From Oxytricha trifallax (Eukaryota; Ciliophora; Spirotrichea; Sporadotrichida; Oxytrichidae), in assembly GCA_000711775.1 (NCBI GenBank), contig ARYC01001261.1, positions 1-64,000 of the forward strand: a stretch of DNA of 64,000 bases. Direction: 5' to 3'. The notes below the pieces were generated by a model. The model searched no databases and was not told the DNA's origin. It saw nothing but the letters and a program-made list of their open reading frames with translations. The number at the start of each line of letters is the position of its first letter. Positions within the stretch are counted from its first letter, which is position 1. Positions 13,095-24,617 of the stretch are shown here, piece by piece. The position numbers were made by a program, and so were the translations under genes.

Positions 13095-13432
13095 TCACTG
13101 CCATACATTTAAATACTTAAATAATAATTAATTATCAAACAAAATTATATATTAATCATTTGACCACAAAGACCTCTTGTTAAACCGGTCAATTCGGTCA
13201 AATGGTCAAATTCGAAAACACAAATACGGTAAAAAGATTAGAGTCACGATTGAGAATTAGTCTATCTCCGCAAACCTAATGGACAGATACGGTGAACTTT
13301 TTTAAACATAACCGTAATACTTATGACCAAATTTGATCTATAAGCATTTCTAGAAAGAGGCAGTTATAATTATTTAAAACAAAAATTTTGATTAATATAT
13401 CTTGTTTCCCCGATTCAATTCTATTTTAGCAA
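13095..13432. repeat. Right terminal inverted repeat of the Rep-bearing element
   Basis: Inverse partner of 11381-11710. Confidence 0.85.
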
Positions 13433-13434
13433 TA

Positions 13435-15946
13435 ATAACACTTGTTCAGCAGCATTAAGTTAAAAATGTTTGAAGAAGCAACTGTGTTTACTTATTAGTT
13501 ATAAAACAAAAGTTGCTTAAAATAAATTTGATTCAATTTTTAATAAAAACTATGATCCCGAAGGAGTTTTATTATTTCCAGAGTTATCGGACAAAATTAT
13601 AATTAGATCATAATTTAAAGCAATTTTACTATAGCATCTATGCTTTGCTATCAACTGCATGATGCTTAAGTATATTTAAGATTAAATATAGCTTAGATTC
13701 TTATTCTCCTATATACTGCTTCGTAGTAGGGTATTTGAAATAAAAGAGTCTGTAGTGCGTACTGAATTAATTAGTAGTAATAATTATTAGAGTTTAAATA
13801 GGTCTGTTATAAATCTATCAATTAAACATGCTTTTAATATTGGTTCTATAATTACTAATGATAAAAAATCAAATTATAAATTATAAATCATTACAAATTA
13901 CTCTTAAAGTTTAAATTATAAGATATTATTATAATTCAATAAAGGCCAGGCAGTTTTAATTTTACAGTTCCTAAAGGAATTAAGGTAAGTAAAAAAATTA
14001 AATCTCGAATCATGAGTTTATCAGTATCAAAAAATTATCAAAATCCTGGCAAGGTCTACTTCTTCTAGAAGTTTTTGACACCCAGAAAATTCTCTGCAAA
14101 TTTATCTAGATTCCCAAAAAAACTTACTTTTTCAAATTTCACAGTTCTTATGCATTGATTTTATTTTTATTGTATTTACCATTATTGTTTGTACCTTTAT
14201 CCACTTTTAAATAAATCCTTTTTCTCATTATGTCCTTATCTGATATTTTTAATGCTTTCATTTAAATAAATGAGCAATTGAGTTTAATACAGTTCGAATT
14301 GAGACAAAATTAGCAAGTAACTTGTTTATTCTTGTTTGCATAGAGCAATGTATTTTAAAATAAAAATAACCATAATTTTATACCATTATCTACATATTCT
14401 CGGGTGATTATGCTAATAATATTTACTGTACTATTTTATGCAGATTAATTTTGTTTTATAATGTTTAAATCCTTAAGTTTATTTATTAATGCTAGAGTTT
14501 TAAAATTTAATATTTAATTTTTAAAGTCAAAGAGCAGTTACCTAGCTAATGTATATATAGGTTACTTATATTTTAATTTAAGATCTTTTAACCATAAATT
14601 ATACAAATAATCATATATGTTAATATCAAATACTTCTAGTAATATAAAAATATTAATTTTACAATTCTTTATCAATTTTGAGTTTACCAATTTCCCAAGA
14701 TATTAAATAAGAGCAATCTTTTAAAATCTGATCTCTACAATGATAGCCAATCATTGCCAAACTATAAGTCTGAGATATAAAAAATACACTTGGAAATAGT
14801 TATCTGCAGTAAATAGAGGTCCAAAGCTGTAATGATTAATTAGCCGTACAATCGATTGATAGTTTTGTAGACTCTGTTATGAGATTAATAGATCCTCTTG
14901 ATTACTTATACTTTTTATATAATTGTCTGATTCACTTAATTTTAAAATTGCTTTACTATAAATATAATAGCATTATAAACAAGAAGGCTATTGTATTATC
15001 ACTACTAAATGTAAGAAATAGGCCGGTCTACTGAGAGCAGCAGTTTATTTTATTTGATTCTAATATTTAGTTTAGTACTTCAAATTTATTAAAGTACATT
15101 GATAAAATTATTGATCAACCACCGATCTTATAATAAAATAAATAGATTTATAAAATATTAAAGTCATCAGAATTTATTGATAAATTGATTTTATTTTTTA
15201 AAAAAACTTAATTATTATTTCATAGAATAATGATACTTTACTACTACTAGGTTGTTGAAAAAGCCAAGAATAATTAGTTTAAAATAACAATGTTAAGGTT
15301 CACAGATTTTTTCAAGCAGTTGTTTCTCAAAAATCACTCTTTTTCACATAACTATCTATAATTAGTATAATATTGTAAAAGTTTAATAGGAATAACTATG
15401 TTTTTTAAATATAAAAAAAAACATACTAATTCATAATATATTGATTTACTACTCTAATTTTTTCAATTTTATCTCTATTTAAAATAAAACATTGTTGACA
15501 CATCACAGCTTTATATCTAATTACGATTGAATACAATTTTTAATTATAAGTAAGGATTGTAAATTAAAAAAGTGGCAAATAATCTATAACTAGATAATTA
15601 AAATATAAATTTTGGCAAAATATTATTTGAAATATAACATCAATTTGTTAATAATTAAATATTTATATTATTAATGTAGTATTCAAAATGATCATCTGGG
15701 AAATGCATTTATTCATCGACATAGTGATGAGTATTATAATCATCATTAAAGTCATAATAAACTTCATAATTTACAATAAAATTGGCTACCAAATATATTC
15801 ATAGTTATGTAGTCTATCTTCTAAACTTATAGAGATTATGCTTTTTAATTTAATTTTTTATTGCTATTAGTTATTTAATTGATTGATTTATTGATTTATT
15901 TATTTTTATTACATTGAATTTTGTTATTTTCCTAATATTGTGCAAG
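13435..15946. other. A+T-rich spacer, nothing confident
   Basis: One plus-strand stretch near 13930-14160 is open without TGA for about 75-100 codons, but at this base composition that is not significant. No repeats of note. Confidence 0.45.
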
Positions 15947-16334
15947 AATAAATTGGAATTTGAGAAATTAATTTAAATTAAATAAATCAAAAGAGTGGCA
16001 GTGGCAGATAAGTCTGGCCAATTTAAACAATCTAAGCCTTATTCTATATTGAATTTTATAAAATATGAACATTACTATTTGCGGTTCTATTATCACATCT
16101 CTACACGAGATAACTTGACTTTAATTAAAACATCTATATTTGATAAATTGTAATTTTAAATTTAAGTCAAGTAATATGGCTAAAGAGATTTGATAAAATA
16201 GTACCACAAATAGTAATGTCTAAATATTATAAATTCAATATCGAATGAGCTCAAGATTATTTAAAGCTACTGACTTTATCTGCCGCTATTTTGATTTATT
16301 TGAGTTAATTTAATTTCTCAATTTCCAATTTATT
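15947..16334. mobile_element. Small foldback (MITE-like) element
   Basis: AATAAATTGGAA at 15947 is mirrored by TTCCAATTTATT ending at 16334. Pairing continues inward (GGCAGATAA against TTATCTGCC; CATTACTATTTG against CAAATAGTAATG), so the 388-bp element is nearly all stem. The arms have diverged by many substitutions, so it is old. Target duplication not clear. Confidence 0.6.
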
Positions 16335-16796
16335 ACTACATTATTCCTTAATTATAATATGTCTTACAAAATACTATAAAATAATAACAAAAATAATATG
16401 TTAATTATTTTAAAAGTGTTTGATTATTATGAAAGGCGTTTTTCTTACATACATAATTATTACATATATAATTTTTATATTTAATAATTTATGGTAAATC
16501 TAAGAATATCAGAAATAGCAGATTCATCCTTGGTAGAAATTAATTGTAAAATATATAATAAAATATAATTGTGACTAAAATATTAATTAATAATAATACT
16601 TTAGCTTAAGAAATATTTAATTATTTACATTTCAAAAGAATAAGTAAAAATTAGAAACATAATTAATAAAATATATATCTTGTAGTAATGAAAAAAAAGA
16701 CTAATAAAATTGGATAATTAAATATATTTATAAGATTTATTTTTGAAAATTTTTTAGAAATGATAAATTTCATAAATTATTAATTAAGTGATTTTT

Positions 16797-17570
16797 TATA
16801 GTGTCGGCAATTCAACTAGAAGAAGGTATTGATCTAATACTTCAAGGTCTAAAATGCTCAAAATTTCGTTAAAGCTATTATAGTCCCCTGTTCCTTATAG
16901 CTCACTTGCAAGGTCTGACACTGACATAAGTTATTCAACAACTTCCTAAAATTGAGTACCAGGCAATTAGTGTAGGATAAAAACTAGCAGTGAGTAATCT
17001 TTTCTCACTGGTTCAGCTATTGTTCCACTAATATGGCTTTCATCTAAAATGTAGGGACATAAATTTGATTCTGCGTAAGTAAAGGTATCTACTTTATATA
17101 AATCTCTTGAAAAATTGCTTAAGGTACTGTATTAGTTGATGTCAAGATTGATCTTTATATTCTGGGGCTTCAAGTGTTGGTGGACCATGTTTTTACTGTG
17201 AAGTAAACTTATTGCATGAGGTGCACTAATAATGCATATCCAAGTAACTATTCTCTTATGCTCTAAATTTCAAAAGTCACCCAAAGTAAAATCATATTGG
17301 CTAGACAATACCAACAAATAAGTGGGGCTAAAAAATCTTTGAATTCACATCACATTATTAATTATTAGGAGTGTTCAAAGTTAGTGGCCAATTTATGTCT
17401 ATTGAAACCCATTGGCGATATAATTCATCTTATTTCAATCTGACTATTTGATGTTTAACCAAATGATTGTAAGCAAGAGAAGGCCGGAGCTTTACAAGTT
17501 AATCTATTAATTGAATTTCTATGCCATAATTTTAGGCTTTTTATTGGAAGCTTATTTTAAATGCTAGATA
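16797..17570 (-). pseudogene. Protein-kinase-like fragment of a TBE '57-kDa' gene
   Basis: The minus-strand frame reads LLHSKNMVHQHLKPQNIKIN, a kinase catalytic loop with HQH replacing HRD, then LSNFSRDLYK where DFG would be. It stays open with several TAA/TAG Gln codons for about 155 codons down to 16797. Upstream, YDFTLGDF is followed by TGA, and a further open stretch (IDQLVKLRPSLAYNHLVKHQ) lies at 17500-17360. The same YDFxLGD block occurs in the TBE-like element at 33.3 kb, so this is a TBE zinc-finger/kinase fragment. Loss of the catalytic Asp motif and frame breaks indicate a dead or pseudo-kinase copy. Confidence 0.6.
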
Positions 17571-17661
17571 GTTATGTTCCATTGGATAGAGTCCGATTGT
17601 ATTGCATGATTATTCCTTTGATGAAAAATTCATCTTGATAGTTTCAGGAGCACTTATTATT

Positions 17662-18412
17662 GGGTGTTGACTTCAGGACGTCCCGAGGTCGTCAGGGCGT
17701 CCCAGGAAGATCCGGACAACCCAGGGTCGTCAGAACGTCCTAGGTGACATCATGATGTGCTAACTTATAAATATTAAAATAATAAAAACCCCAATCCCCT
17801 TAATGAGTTTTATATATGTTTTGATTGATGAGAGTAATGTTGGGGATTAGTGTCCCTTTTTTATTAATTTCATTTTGATGTTAGATTCAATGCTATTTAT
17901 TATCCACGGTGGAGATTTATATTTTTTTATATTTTATTATCACTACATCTGGAAAATTTTATGTAGAAATAAATCATGTTAGAAAATTTAAATGAAATCG
18001 AATTTTTTTTTTGCTTAAATATATAATTAAACTATTTAAATTTTATGAAAACTCTCAATAAAAGCAATATCTTATGAGAAAAATGAATAACAGAAAAAGA
18101 TATCACTCAAAATTTTCTTTTTCAAATAAAAATGCTTTACCATATTAATATAATCAAGAGATAATATAAGTTGAGTATAAAAATTGATCATATAAAACTT
18201 TTATATTTTGATAGCTAGAGTAAAAATTATGCTTTCTAACTCTAGTGAATCCAGTCCAAAACATTACCCTCTCATCAATAAAACACTTATAAAACTAATT
18301 AAATTATTTTGGGGATTTTGAGTTTTGATTATTATATGTATTTATGAGTAAAAACGTCCTGACGACCCGTGTATGTCCTGATCGTACCTGGGACACCCTG
18401 ACGTCAACGCCC
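17662..18412. mobile_element. Foldback element 2 (same family, TTATTATT duplication)
   Basis: Starts GGGTGTTGAC at 17662 and ends GTCAACGCCC at 18412. Flanked by TTATTATT at 17654-17661 and 18413-18420, a perfect 8-bp target duplication. Its short arms consist of 19-bp units (left ACGTCCCGAGGTCGTCAGG type, four units; right three units) with a different unit sequence from element 1 but the same length and the same GTCAG tail. The middle contains a TBE-type miniature element. No coding. Confidence 0.8.
17785..18327. mobile_element. TBE-type miniature element nested in foldback 2
   Basis: The left end AAAACCCCAATCCCCTTAA and the inverted right end (GGGGATTTTGAGTTTTG, 18327) resemble the terminal repeat of the full TBE-like element at 22456, including the following TTTTATA...TGTTTTGATT...GGGTAATG block. 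The pair encloses about 540 bp without a gene. It looks like an internally deleted TBE copy inserted into the foldback. Confidence 0.65.
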
Positions 18413-18420
18413 TTATTATT

Positions 18421-19240
18421 TGTGTATTCAACACAGAGATTTCAATCTAAACCTCCTTCTCTTATGTTTCTCAATCTGATCAGGAGCCTGAATACTTATA
18501 CCGTGTATTTCATTTAAGCTATTTAAATTTTTCAACTTAAGCTCTCTTTGTTTTAGCAATTAAATTATCTAAATATAATAAATGATATAAATCAATTAAA
18601 AGTTACAAAAAGTGCATACTCAGTTTGCAGCTTGGCTTAAAGTCTTCGTCTGAATGATATTTTAAGTGTCTTTTTAATTATGCAGTTGGGTAACTTTCTG
18701 TAAACTCTAATTCAAAAACTTTGTAAACGTATCCATTAATTTTTTTCAAATGCGCAAACTTCTCTTTCTTCCGTATATGAGTCTTCATGTGTCTTGTTTG
18801 CTATTATTTTGTCATAACTTTCGAGTATATTTTGCATATAAAATAGGAAGCAGAACTTGAACATCCATGTTTACTTTAACTCAGATTATTTTCATTGCGC
18901 TTGTCAAGGTATTGTTCAAGGATTACTTTTACAACAATTAAATAACCAATCTAACCCTATTCATTGGGAGATTCTGAAAGGTCAATTACAGAGGTGTCAT
19001 AGCCTTCGCTTGGCCTTATACTGCTTAAGGAGGATGACATGTTCCTTCTTATTCCTTGAATTTTACGTTCCATTTTACTATATCTTAATTAATAAGAATA
19101 TTAATAGCCTCAATTAATATAATCAGATAGGTCTTTTTTTTATATTATTGGCATTTAATTATTAATATGATAGCCTGGCATTGGTACTTAATATACAAAA
19201 TAATAAGAACTTAAATTAAAAATAATTTTATCAAAATAAT
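18421..19240. other. A+T-rich spacer, nothing recognised
   Basis: An 86-codon standard ORF at 18857-19117 has no recognisable motif and extends little in the ciliate code. I do not call it a gene. Confidence 0.4.
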
Positions 19241-19242
19241 GT

Positions 19243-19380
19243 TTACACATAAACCCAACAGATACACAATTCAAACTTTTCTGACTCAATCTATGTCCTG
19301 AGGGGACACCCAAGGGACATTTTCAATTTTTGAGGGGAGAAATTTAATAAAATTTAAGCTCTTAATGTTAACAAGCAAAC
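19243..19380. repeat. Left terminal repeat of TBE-like element A
   Basis: The segment has ACATAAACCCAACAG, then CTGACTCAATCTATGTCC, GGGGACACCCAAGGGACA and TTGAGGGGAGAAAT. The inverted segment at 32040-32190 has the same blocks in the same order, so these are terminal repeats of one subfamily. A and B appear to be two copies rather than one 13-kb element, because each has its own 22-kDa and transposase genes. Confidence 0.6.
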
Positions 19381-19727
19381 TTTAAACAGGATTCCGAGAA
19401 AAATAAACAAAAACAACTTAGCTAAATTACTTGGGGATTTAAACTATAATGTTTTGCTAATTAAAAGAGTTAGCATCCAATAAAAAAATAATGGATAAGG
19501 AAGTAGGCTTATGGATAGAAATGTAAAGGATAAGCTTAATTAATAAATAAAATTGTAATTAATTAAAAAATAAATGGATACTTCTTAAATAAATTAAAAT
19601 AGCACCTAAACGAATACGTCCATTCATCCAAGATAGTTATAAGGTCAACTTAGCAGCAAATCAGACTGGTTTAATTATCTGAAATTTTAGAGTAAGCGTA
19701 AAACTGTTTAACTATTGTAGGCAACAT

Positions 19728-20000
19728 GTTCTTGCCCTCAGATAAGCAATGTATTATGAGATTTTATAAGAGATGTGTTAAAGGGGACCACAATTTCAAT
19801 TAAGTCATATGAAGTGGTTTGGATTAATGTCCCTCTTTTTCCTGAACTTGGTCTGAAGTCAATATGGGAAGAAGTATAAGGGGACGAGAATCTAAAAAGG
19901 TACCTTAAATTTTATGACTACGCAAATGAGCTACCAGATCGTAACGTTTTCTTTGGCATTTTGAGCACTCTCAGGTACGACTAGATAATTCATTCACATT
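19728..20000 (+). pseudogene. TBE '22-kDa'-type protein, element A
   Basis: The first frame starts MFLPSDKQCIMRFYKR. After a frame change it continues INVPLFPELGLKSIWEEVQ and ends with PDRNVFFGILSTLRYD. The order FLP...NVPxxPEL...RxxFGxLxTL matches the copies at 24.7, 31.5 and 34.9 kb. I recognise this as the second ORF of TBE transposons; its function is unknown to me. At least one frameshift and a TGA make it a pseudogene. It is transcribed inward from the left terminal repeat, convergent with the transposase. Confidence 0.6.
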
Positions 20001-20164
20001 AACTTTTAACTTAAATTATTCATTCTATTCTAAATTAAGTCTACTAACTTCGCATTTAATATATGTGTCTTATTCATGATATAAAGCAATCATCTTTATT
20101 TATACTTTAAATTGCGTTCCTCACTATATAAAAAGGGGCTTATTTAAAAAATTAAAGTTCCTTT

Positions 20165-20620
20165 AAATCACGTCCCTTTTATATCCAAGTTTAACTCTAG
20201 AAAAGATTTCTTCTATGCAGTTGTATTCAGAAGAGTAAGGGGAATTAAATATATATTTCCAGCCATTAGCTTCAATTTGTTCCTTAAATTTTCTATTATG
20301 ATGCGTACTTAAATTATCCATGAAAAATAAAACTGATTGACCTCGGAAAAGATTTTCAATTTATTCGAGTCCCCGAATTAAATCAGGAATTTTAATAAAT
20401 TTTCTTTAATAATAAATCTTAAGAGATCATGCTATCCTGAAATAAAAACTACATGCTGCTAAAGTCTAGATGTTAATGCCCTCTTTTTATATGACTTAAA
20501 TCTAATGAAGGCCGCCCAAGCTTTTACTTTTTATGAGGCTTAAAATAGTATCACCTAAATATATTATTACTTCCTTGTTTTAGTATGCCTTAATTAGTTA
20601 GGGGTATGATTAGAGTTAAA
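20165..20620 (-). pseudogene. TBE-like DDE transposase, element A
   Basis: The minus strand reads EVIIYLGDTIL (first Asp region), then after a frame change VVFISGQHDLLRFIIKEN. It then reads VLFFMDNLSTHHNRKFKEQI (second Asp) and YIFNSPYSSEYNCIEEIFSR (catalytic Glu). Spacing and the MDN...SPYS..N.IE pattern are those of IS630/Tc1-type transposases. Frame changes show decay. The N-terminal part probably continues beyond 20620, past the foldback insertion at 20786, to about 22440, where KKLYLKTFVKKKKQLNF is readable. Confidence 0.65.
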
Positions 20621-20785
20621 CAGCATTAATTAGTTAAATTTCGGATGGTGAAAGTCTATATGTTTATTTCACATTTTAATACTTCAATCCATTTTTATAT
20701 GTAAGTTTCAATGACTAGTAGTAGATATCCTTGAATCTGTAAATTAACGATGGTAAATAATTGTTCTATCAGCTATTGAAAATAA

Positions 20786-22250
20786 GGGCATTGACGTCTT
20801 GGGCTCACAAATCTTTTCTAGCTGAAAAGATGACGTCCAGAGCTCACAGGTGAAGGCTGTGGCTCCTAGATGACGTCACGAGCTTACATAAATTGTCAAG
20901 AACTCACAGATGACGCTTATAGATCACAATTTTAAATTTATATTAAATTAGTTTTTCATTTTTAGTAAATAATTAAATAGTCTTTTATTTAATAAAATAA
21001 TAAACATCCAACTAAATAATACATAAAGTTTTCTATTTATTTATTAATATTAACTAATTTAAAATCAAAATTATTATAAATATAAATTTATATTTTAATG
21101 ATGTATTTTAGTGAAATTGCTAAATTGTGATATCTTCAAAATTAATGCATTAATTCCATTTCTTTAATATCTTTAATTATATTATAAGTAAAGATTACCT
21201 TTATATACATTATTTAATAATTTATGACAATATAATTATTTTTATTAAATTTTATTTTACTAATTACCATAAATTTTAAATTCCATGTAGTTTTAATTAT
21301 ATTGTGACCAATTTATTATTCATTTATATCCTGATGCTTTTTATATGTTTTTGAATTCACTTTTATTAATACTGAAAATGTATTGAAGGGGTTCGGCGGT
21401 CATATAATTTTTTTTATCATTAAGCATTTTTTTAAAAAAATCAAAGATTGAATTAGCTTGATATTGCATGCATATATTCAGTTTTGTATAATAAATTAAT
21501 TTTTAGTTTATAAAAGTATAACAGTTCCCAAATCTAAAGTAGTTCAAAATTTAAATTTAATTTTTTTCCACTGTAGACTCCGCAATTTTAGATTTTGAGT
21601 TAACCTCTAAAACCACAATATTAGGCTTGTATCTATTGAGAGAAGAGTTAAAATCAATATAGCTATTAAAATCACCAATTAAAAATTAATGCTCAATCCA
21701 GAAAGTTTAATTAGATAAGATCTAGAGACATTTTCTAGAAATATCACTAAAGGTAAATAATAATTCATTGATTTACATTTTAATTCATTTTTAACAATCA
21801 AATGTATTACTACAAATAATTTTTATTAGAGTGTGAATAATATCAGAGTTATAGATTATTCTTAATTTAATTATTATAAAATAAATAAAAATCATGAAAA
21901 TTTTTAAGCTCCGTATATATTTTTAACAGTTAGTAAGTTAATCATTAAGGTTTGTAATATATTTTACATATATAATTAATAAATAAATAAAAATTCTAAT
22001 TAAACACTAATAAGTATATCTTACCTATAATTAAACATTTTAATAATTTTATATGACAATGTTTATATTAAAAAAATAAATTTATTTAAGGAAGCTCCTA
22101 ATAATTGTTGTGAGTCCGTAAAGCCACTTGTGAGCTCTTGACGTTATCTGTTAGCTAAGGGCAAATCCTGGGAGTTTAGAAAAATTTATGTGAACTCCTG
22201 GCCGACGGTGAGCCACAGCCGTCACCTGTGAGCCCAGGACTTCAATACCC
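20786..22250. mobile_element. Foldback element 3 (GGGCATTGAC ends)
   Basis: Starts GGGCATTGACGTC at 20786 and ends GACTTCAATACCC at 22250. The flanks GAAAATAA (20778-20785) and GAAAATAT (22251-22258) match at 7 of 8 bases. The arms hold 20-bp units around GACGTCCAGAGCTCACAGAT; the core of 1.2 kb is A+T-rich and non-coding. Terminus, unit length and duplication size place it with foldback elements 1 and 2. It appears to sit inside the transposase gene of element A. Confidence 0.75.
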
Positions 22251-22629
22251 GAAAATATTTGAGTTCCATAAAAGTGTTTTGTGAAATCAGATAGTTAAGT
22301 TTATCTTGGTTAAAAATTAAGTTGCTTCTTTTTCTTAACAAAAGTTTTAAGGTATAATTTTTTCTCCAAAATAAAGACTTTCCTGACCATATTCATTTCC
22401 ATATTAAATAGTTAACTTATTTTTTGTAAGTGAAATAAACATGCTGAGCTGTATCCAAAACCCCAAAATCCCTTAATTGAGGCTTATAACTGCTTTGATT
22501 TGTAGGGTATAGCTGGGGTCTTATTGGGGTTATTAGAGAAAACGCATGTTTTTTTAATGAATTTAATGAATATTTAATGAGTATTATTGTACTTAATTCA
22601 AACAAATTTTATCTGCTTGTCTTCGTTAT

Positions 22630-24053
22630 ATCTCTTGAAACTTGCTTTCTCTCTAGTGTCTAAAGTATATCATCTAATGATTGGCGAGGATAGTGAGGAG
22701 CTCTCACGATTATCATATCTACTATACTTTTACTTTTAATTTCTTGGCATTTATCTTCTTGCTTGATATGCTTTTATGCCAAACTAATTGATTATTTTTC
22801 ATGATTAGTACCAAAATAAGTCATGTTTTCCATATCACTCTTTAATATTATAGCAGTAACTGCATAAATCCCACTAAACTGAGGTATTGGCCCATTTTTC
22901 TCTTATTTGAAAGTATTTTGGGGTACCAAGAACCTTAGCTAAAGTTATATTCTCTTATCTTAAGTCTCTATTGAAATCGATGACAACTACTTCTAAAGGC
23001 AAGAGGTTCAACATAATATTTTCAGGCTTCAAATCTCAATGAACATATCCAAGTTCATGCAACTCTCTTGACACCCTTTATCATATCTGATAGAATATCA
23101 ATCAAATCATTTGGGTATCTGTTATGATATAGATAGTCTCTTAGAGTCATTTCAAATTTCTTTATTCTTAGTGCGATGAAACCAAAGCCTAAAATAACAC
23201 CATCTAACTTTAGCAAGTTCTTGCAATCTCTTTTCTTGCCTCTCCTAGAACCATATATTCGTTTTCGAATTTATTCTGGTATTGCTCATTCTTAATCAGA
23301 AAGCTGAAAGAGTAAATTTTATATGCATAATTATCAACCAGTGTGAGCTTTACTCTGTTAGTCACGCTTAATATTAAAATAATTTTCAATGCAATTGCTA
23401 AGATCAACTGCATTCAATGCAGGAATATACATTTCTCTCTCTTAGAAACATGTAAAAAAAAGTATTGCCTACAGGTTGATTCATTGACTCATATCGTTAT
23501 TATCTCTTGAGCTTCTCTTGTTATCCTTTTTAAGACTCAAGAGTATTCGATTTTCTTTTAGTTGGTACTAATTTTTTAGTCTCTTAATTTTTAATAAAGA
23601 ACTCGCTAAGGTGATGCTTTTGCATATGACTTTTAACTTTAAATGAGTGAGTACAAGACTTCATGCATGAAATGCACTAATACTTGCCATCAACCTTATC
23701 GTGCTTGAAATAGATTTTGGCTTTGCCAGAGTGTATCTCTTTGAGGTGTCTCTTCAAGCTCTATAAGGTTGCAAAATAATTTTAGCAGTCTTAGCAATAA
23801 AATGTTTTAAACTGCTCAACTGGTAGCTGTTCTCTTACCTCCTCAACATCTACAATTATTGTTTAGACTCCCATCTCTGCACTCTCTTTCTTAGTTTAAA
23901 CTTCTATTTTTAAGACATCTGCTTCAAACTCAAGGGCTTTTAGCTCTACATCCTCTCAATATAAATAATTTCAGGCTTTTTAGTTGAGCCCAAGTTTAAC
24001 TATGATTATCCTGTTCAAAGAGAGATTGCTTTACGATTTAAGTTAGTCGCCAT
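22630..24053 (-). pseudogene. TBE '57-kDa' zinc-finger and kinase protein
   Basis: It probably starts at ATG 24053 (MATNLNRKAISL, then TGA). An acidic stretch (IIVDVEEVREQLPVEQF) leads into C2H2-type fingers near 23800-23600: FYCQDCQNYF...LKRHLKEIH and YQCISCMKSCTHSFKVKSHM. A kinase domain follows: LDGVILGFGFIALRIKKFEM near 23200, RELHELGYVH-stop-DLKPENIM near 23040 (TGA where the HRD Arg should be), VVVIDFNRDL in place of DFG, and GTPKYFQIREKW. Finger plus kinase in one protein is the known TBE architecture. The TGA in the catalytic loop and frame changes near 23210 and 23070 make it a pseudogene. Confidence 0.75.
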
Positions 24054-24227
24054 GTTTAAATTCAAATTTCTATTTTAAAGCTCTAATAACCTAACCTCTC
24101 AAGTTATAGTAACTATGCATAGGAGTCGGCACTGTAGCAATAATGGTTGATTTAGAGTTGTGAGAGTTAATATTTATTCTTAGTTTATAACATTAAATTT
24201 TCTAATTTTATGATAAGTATTTTAAAT

Positions 24228-24410
24228 TTTGGTACCAACTTTGAAAAAATTCAGGTTGGTTCCGGTACCAATTAGGTTTTGAAACAGATTAGAACTTTTC
24301 CATTAAAACCTCACTTGATTAAAACTAGGTACTAATTAAGTTTTGATACTAACATATTGGTACCAATTAAAACTAAACTGATTCAGTACCAGTATTAATT
24401 AAATTAAAAT
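24228..24410. repeat. Iterated GGTACCAATT-like words
   Basis: Six or more copies of GGTACCAA/GGTACTAATTAAG/TTGGTACCAATTA occur in both orientations within 180 bp, between the divergent kinase and 22-kDa genes. Their position in the shared upstream region suggests regulatory or transposase-binding sites (inference). Confidence 0.5.
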
Positions 24411-24617
24411 AAATTTAGAACTTATTTAATGGAACTAAATTGATAAATATGGAGCTCTATCTCTGCAGTTTGTTATAGCCTCTGCAAACTTTCTCCTCGT
24501 ATCTTTGCAGGGTTGATCTCCTATAAGATGTCCATATTTAATAGTTAATTTTTAAATAATAGGATCCATAAGTCTATAAATTATAATTTGAAATTCATTA
24601 ATAGATGAAGGAAAAAA

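Larger units (their letters stand above)
11381..13432. mobile_element. TA-flanked long-TIR element carrying a Rep/SF3 helicase gene
   Basis: The left end TTGCTAAAATAG (11381) and right end CTATTTTAGCAA (13432) are each flanked by TA, the target of Tc1/mariner/IS630 elements. The inverted repeats are about 330 bp, nearly identical, and run to about 11710 and 13095. Inside each arm are several TTTGACC-like words. The ends match those of the elements at 49920 and 58959, so this is one family. Between the arms lies a single gene on the minus strand (SF3 helicase), with no DDE transposase. I infer that it is mobilised by a transposase from a relative such as the one at 58959. Confidence 0.85.

Noticed and set aside
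9940-15240. Possible inverted pair around TTATTCTATGAAATAATA
   Set aside because: The 18-mer is itself nearly palindromic and homology does not extend beyond it.
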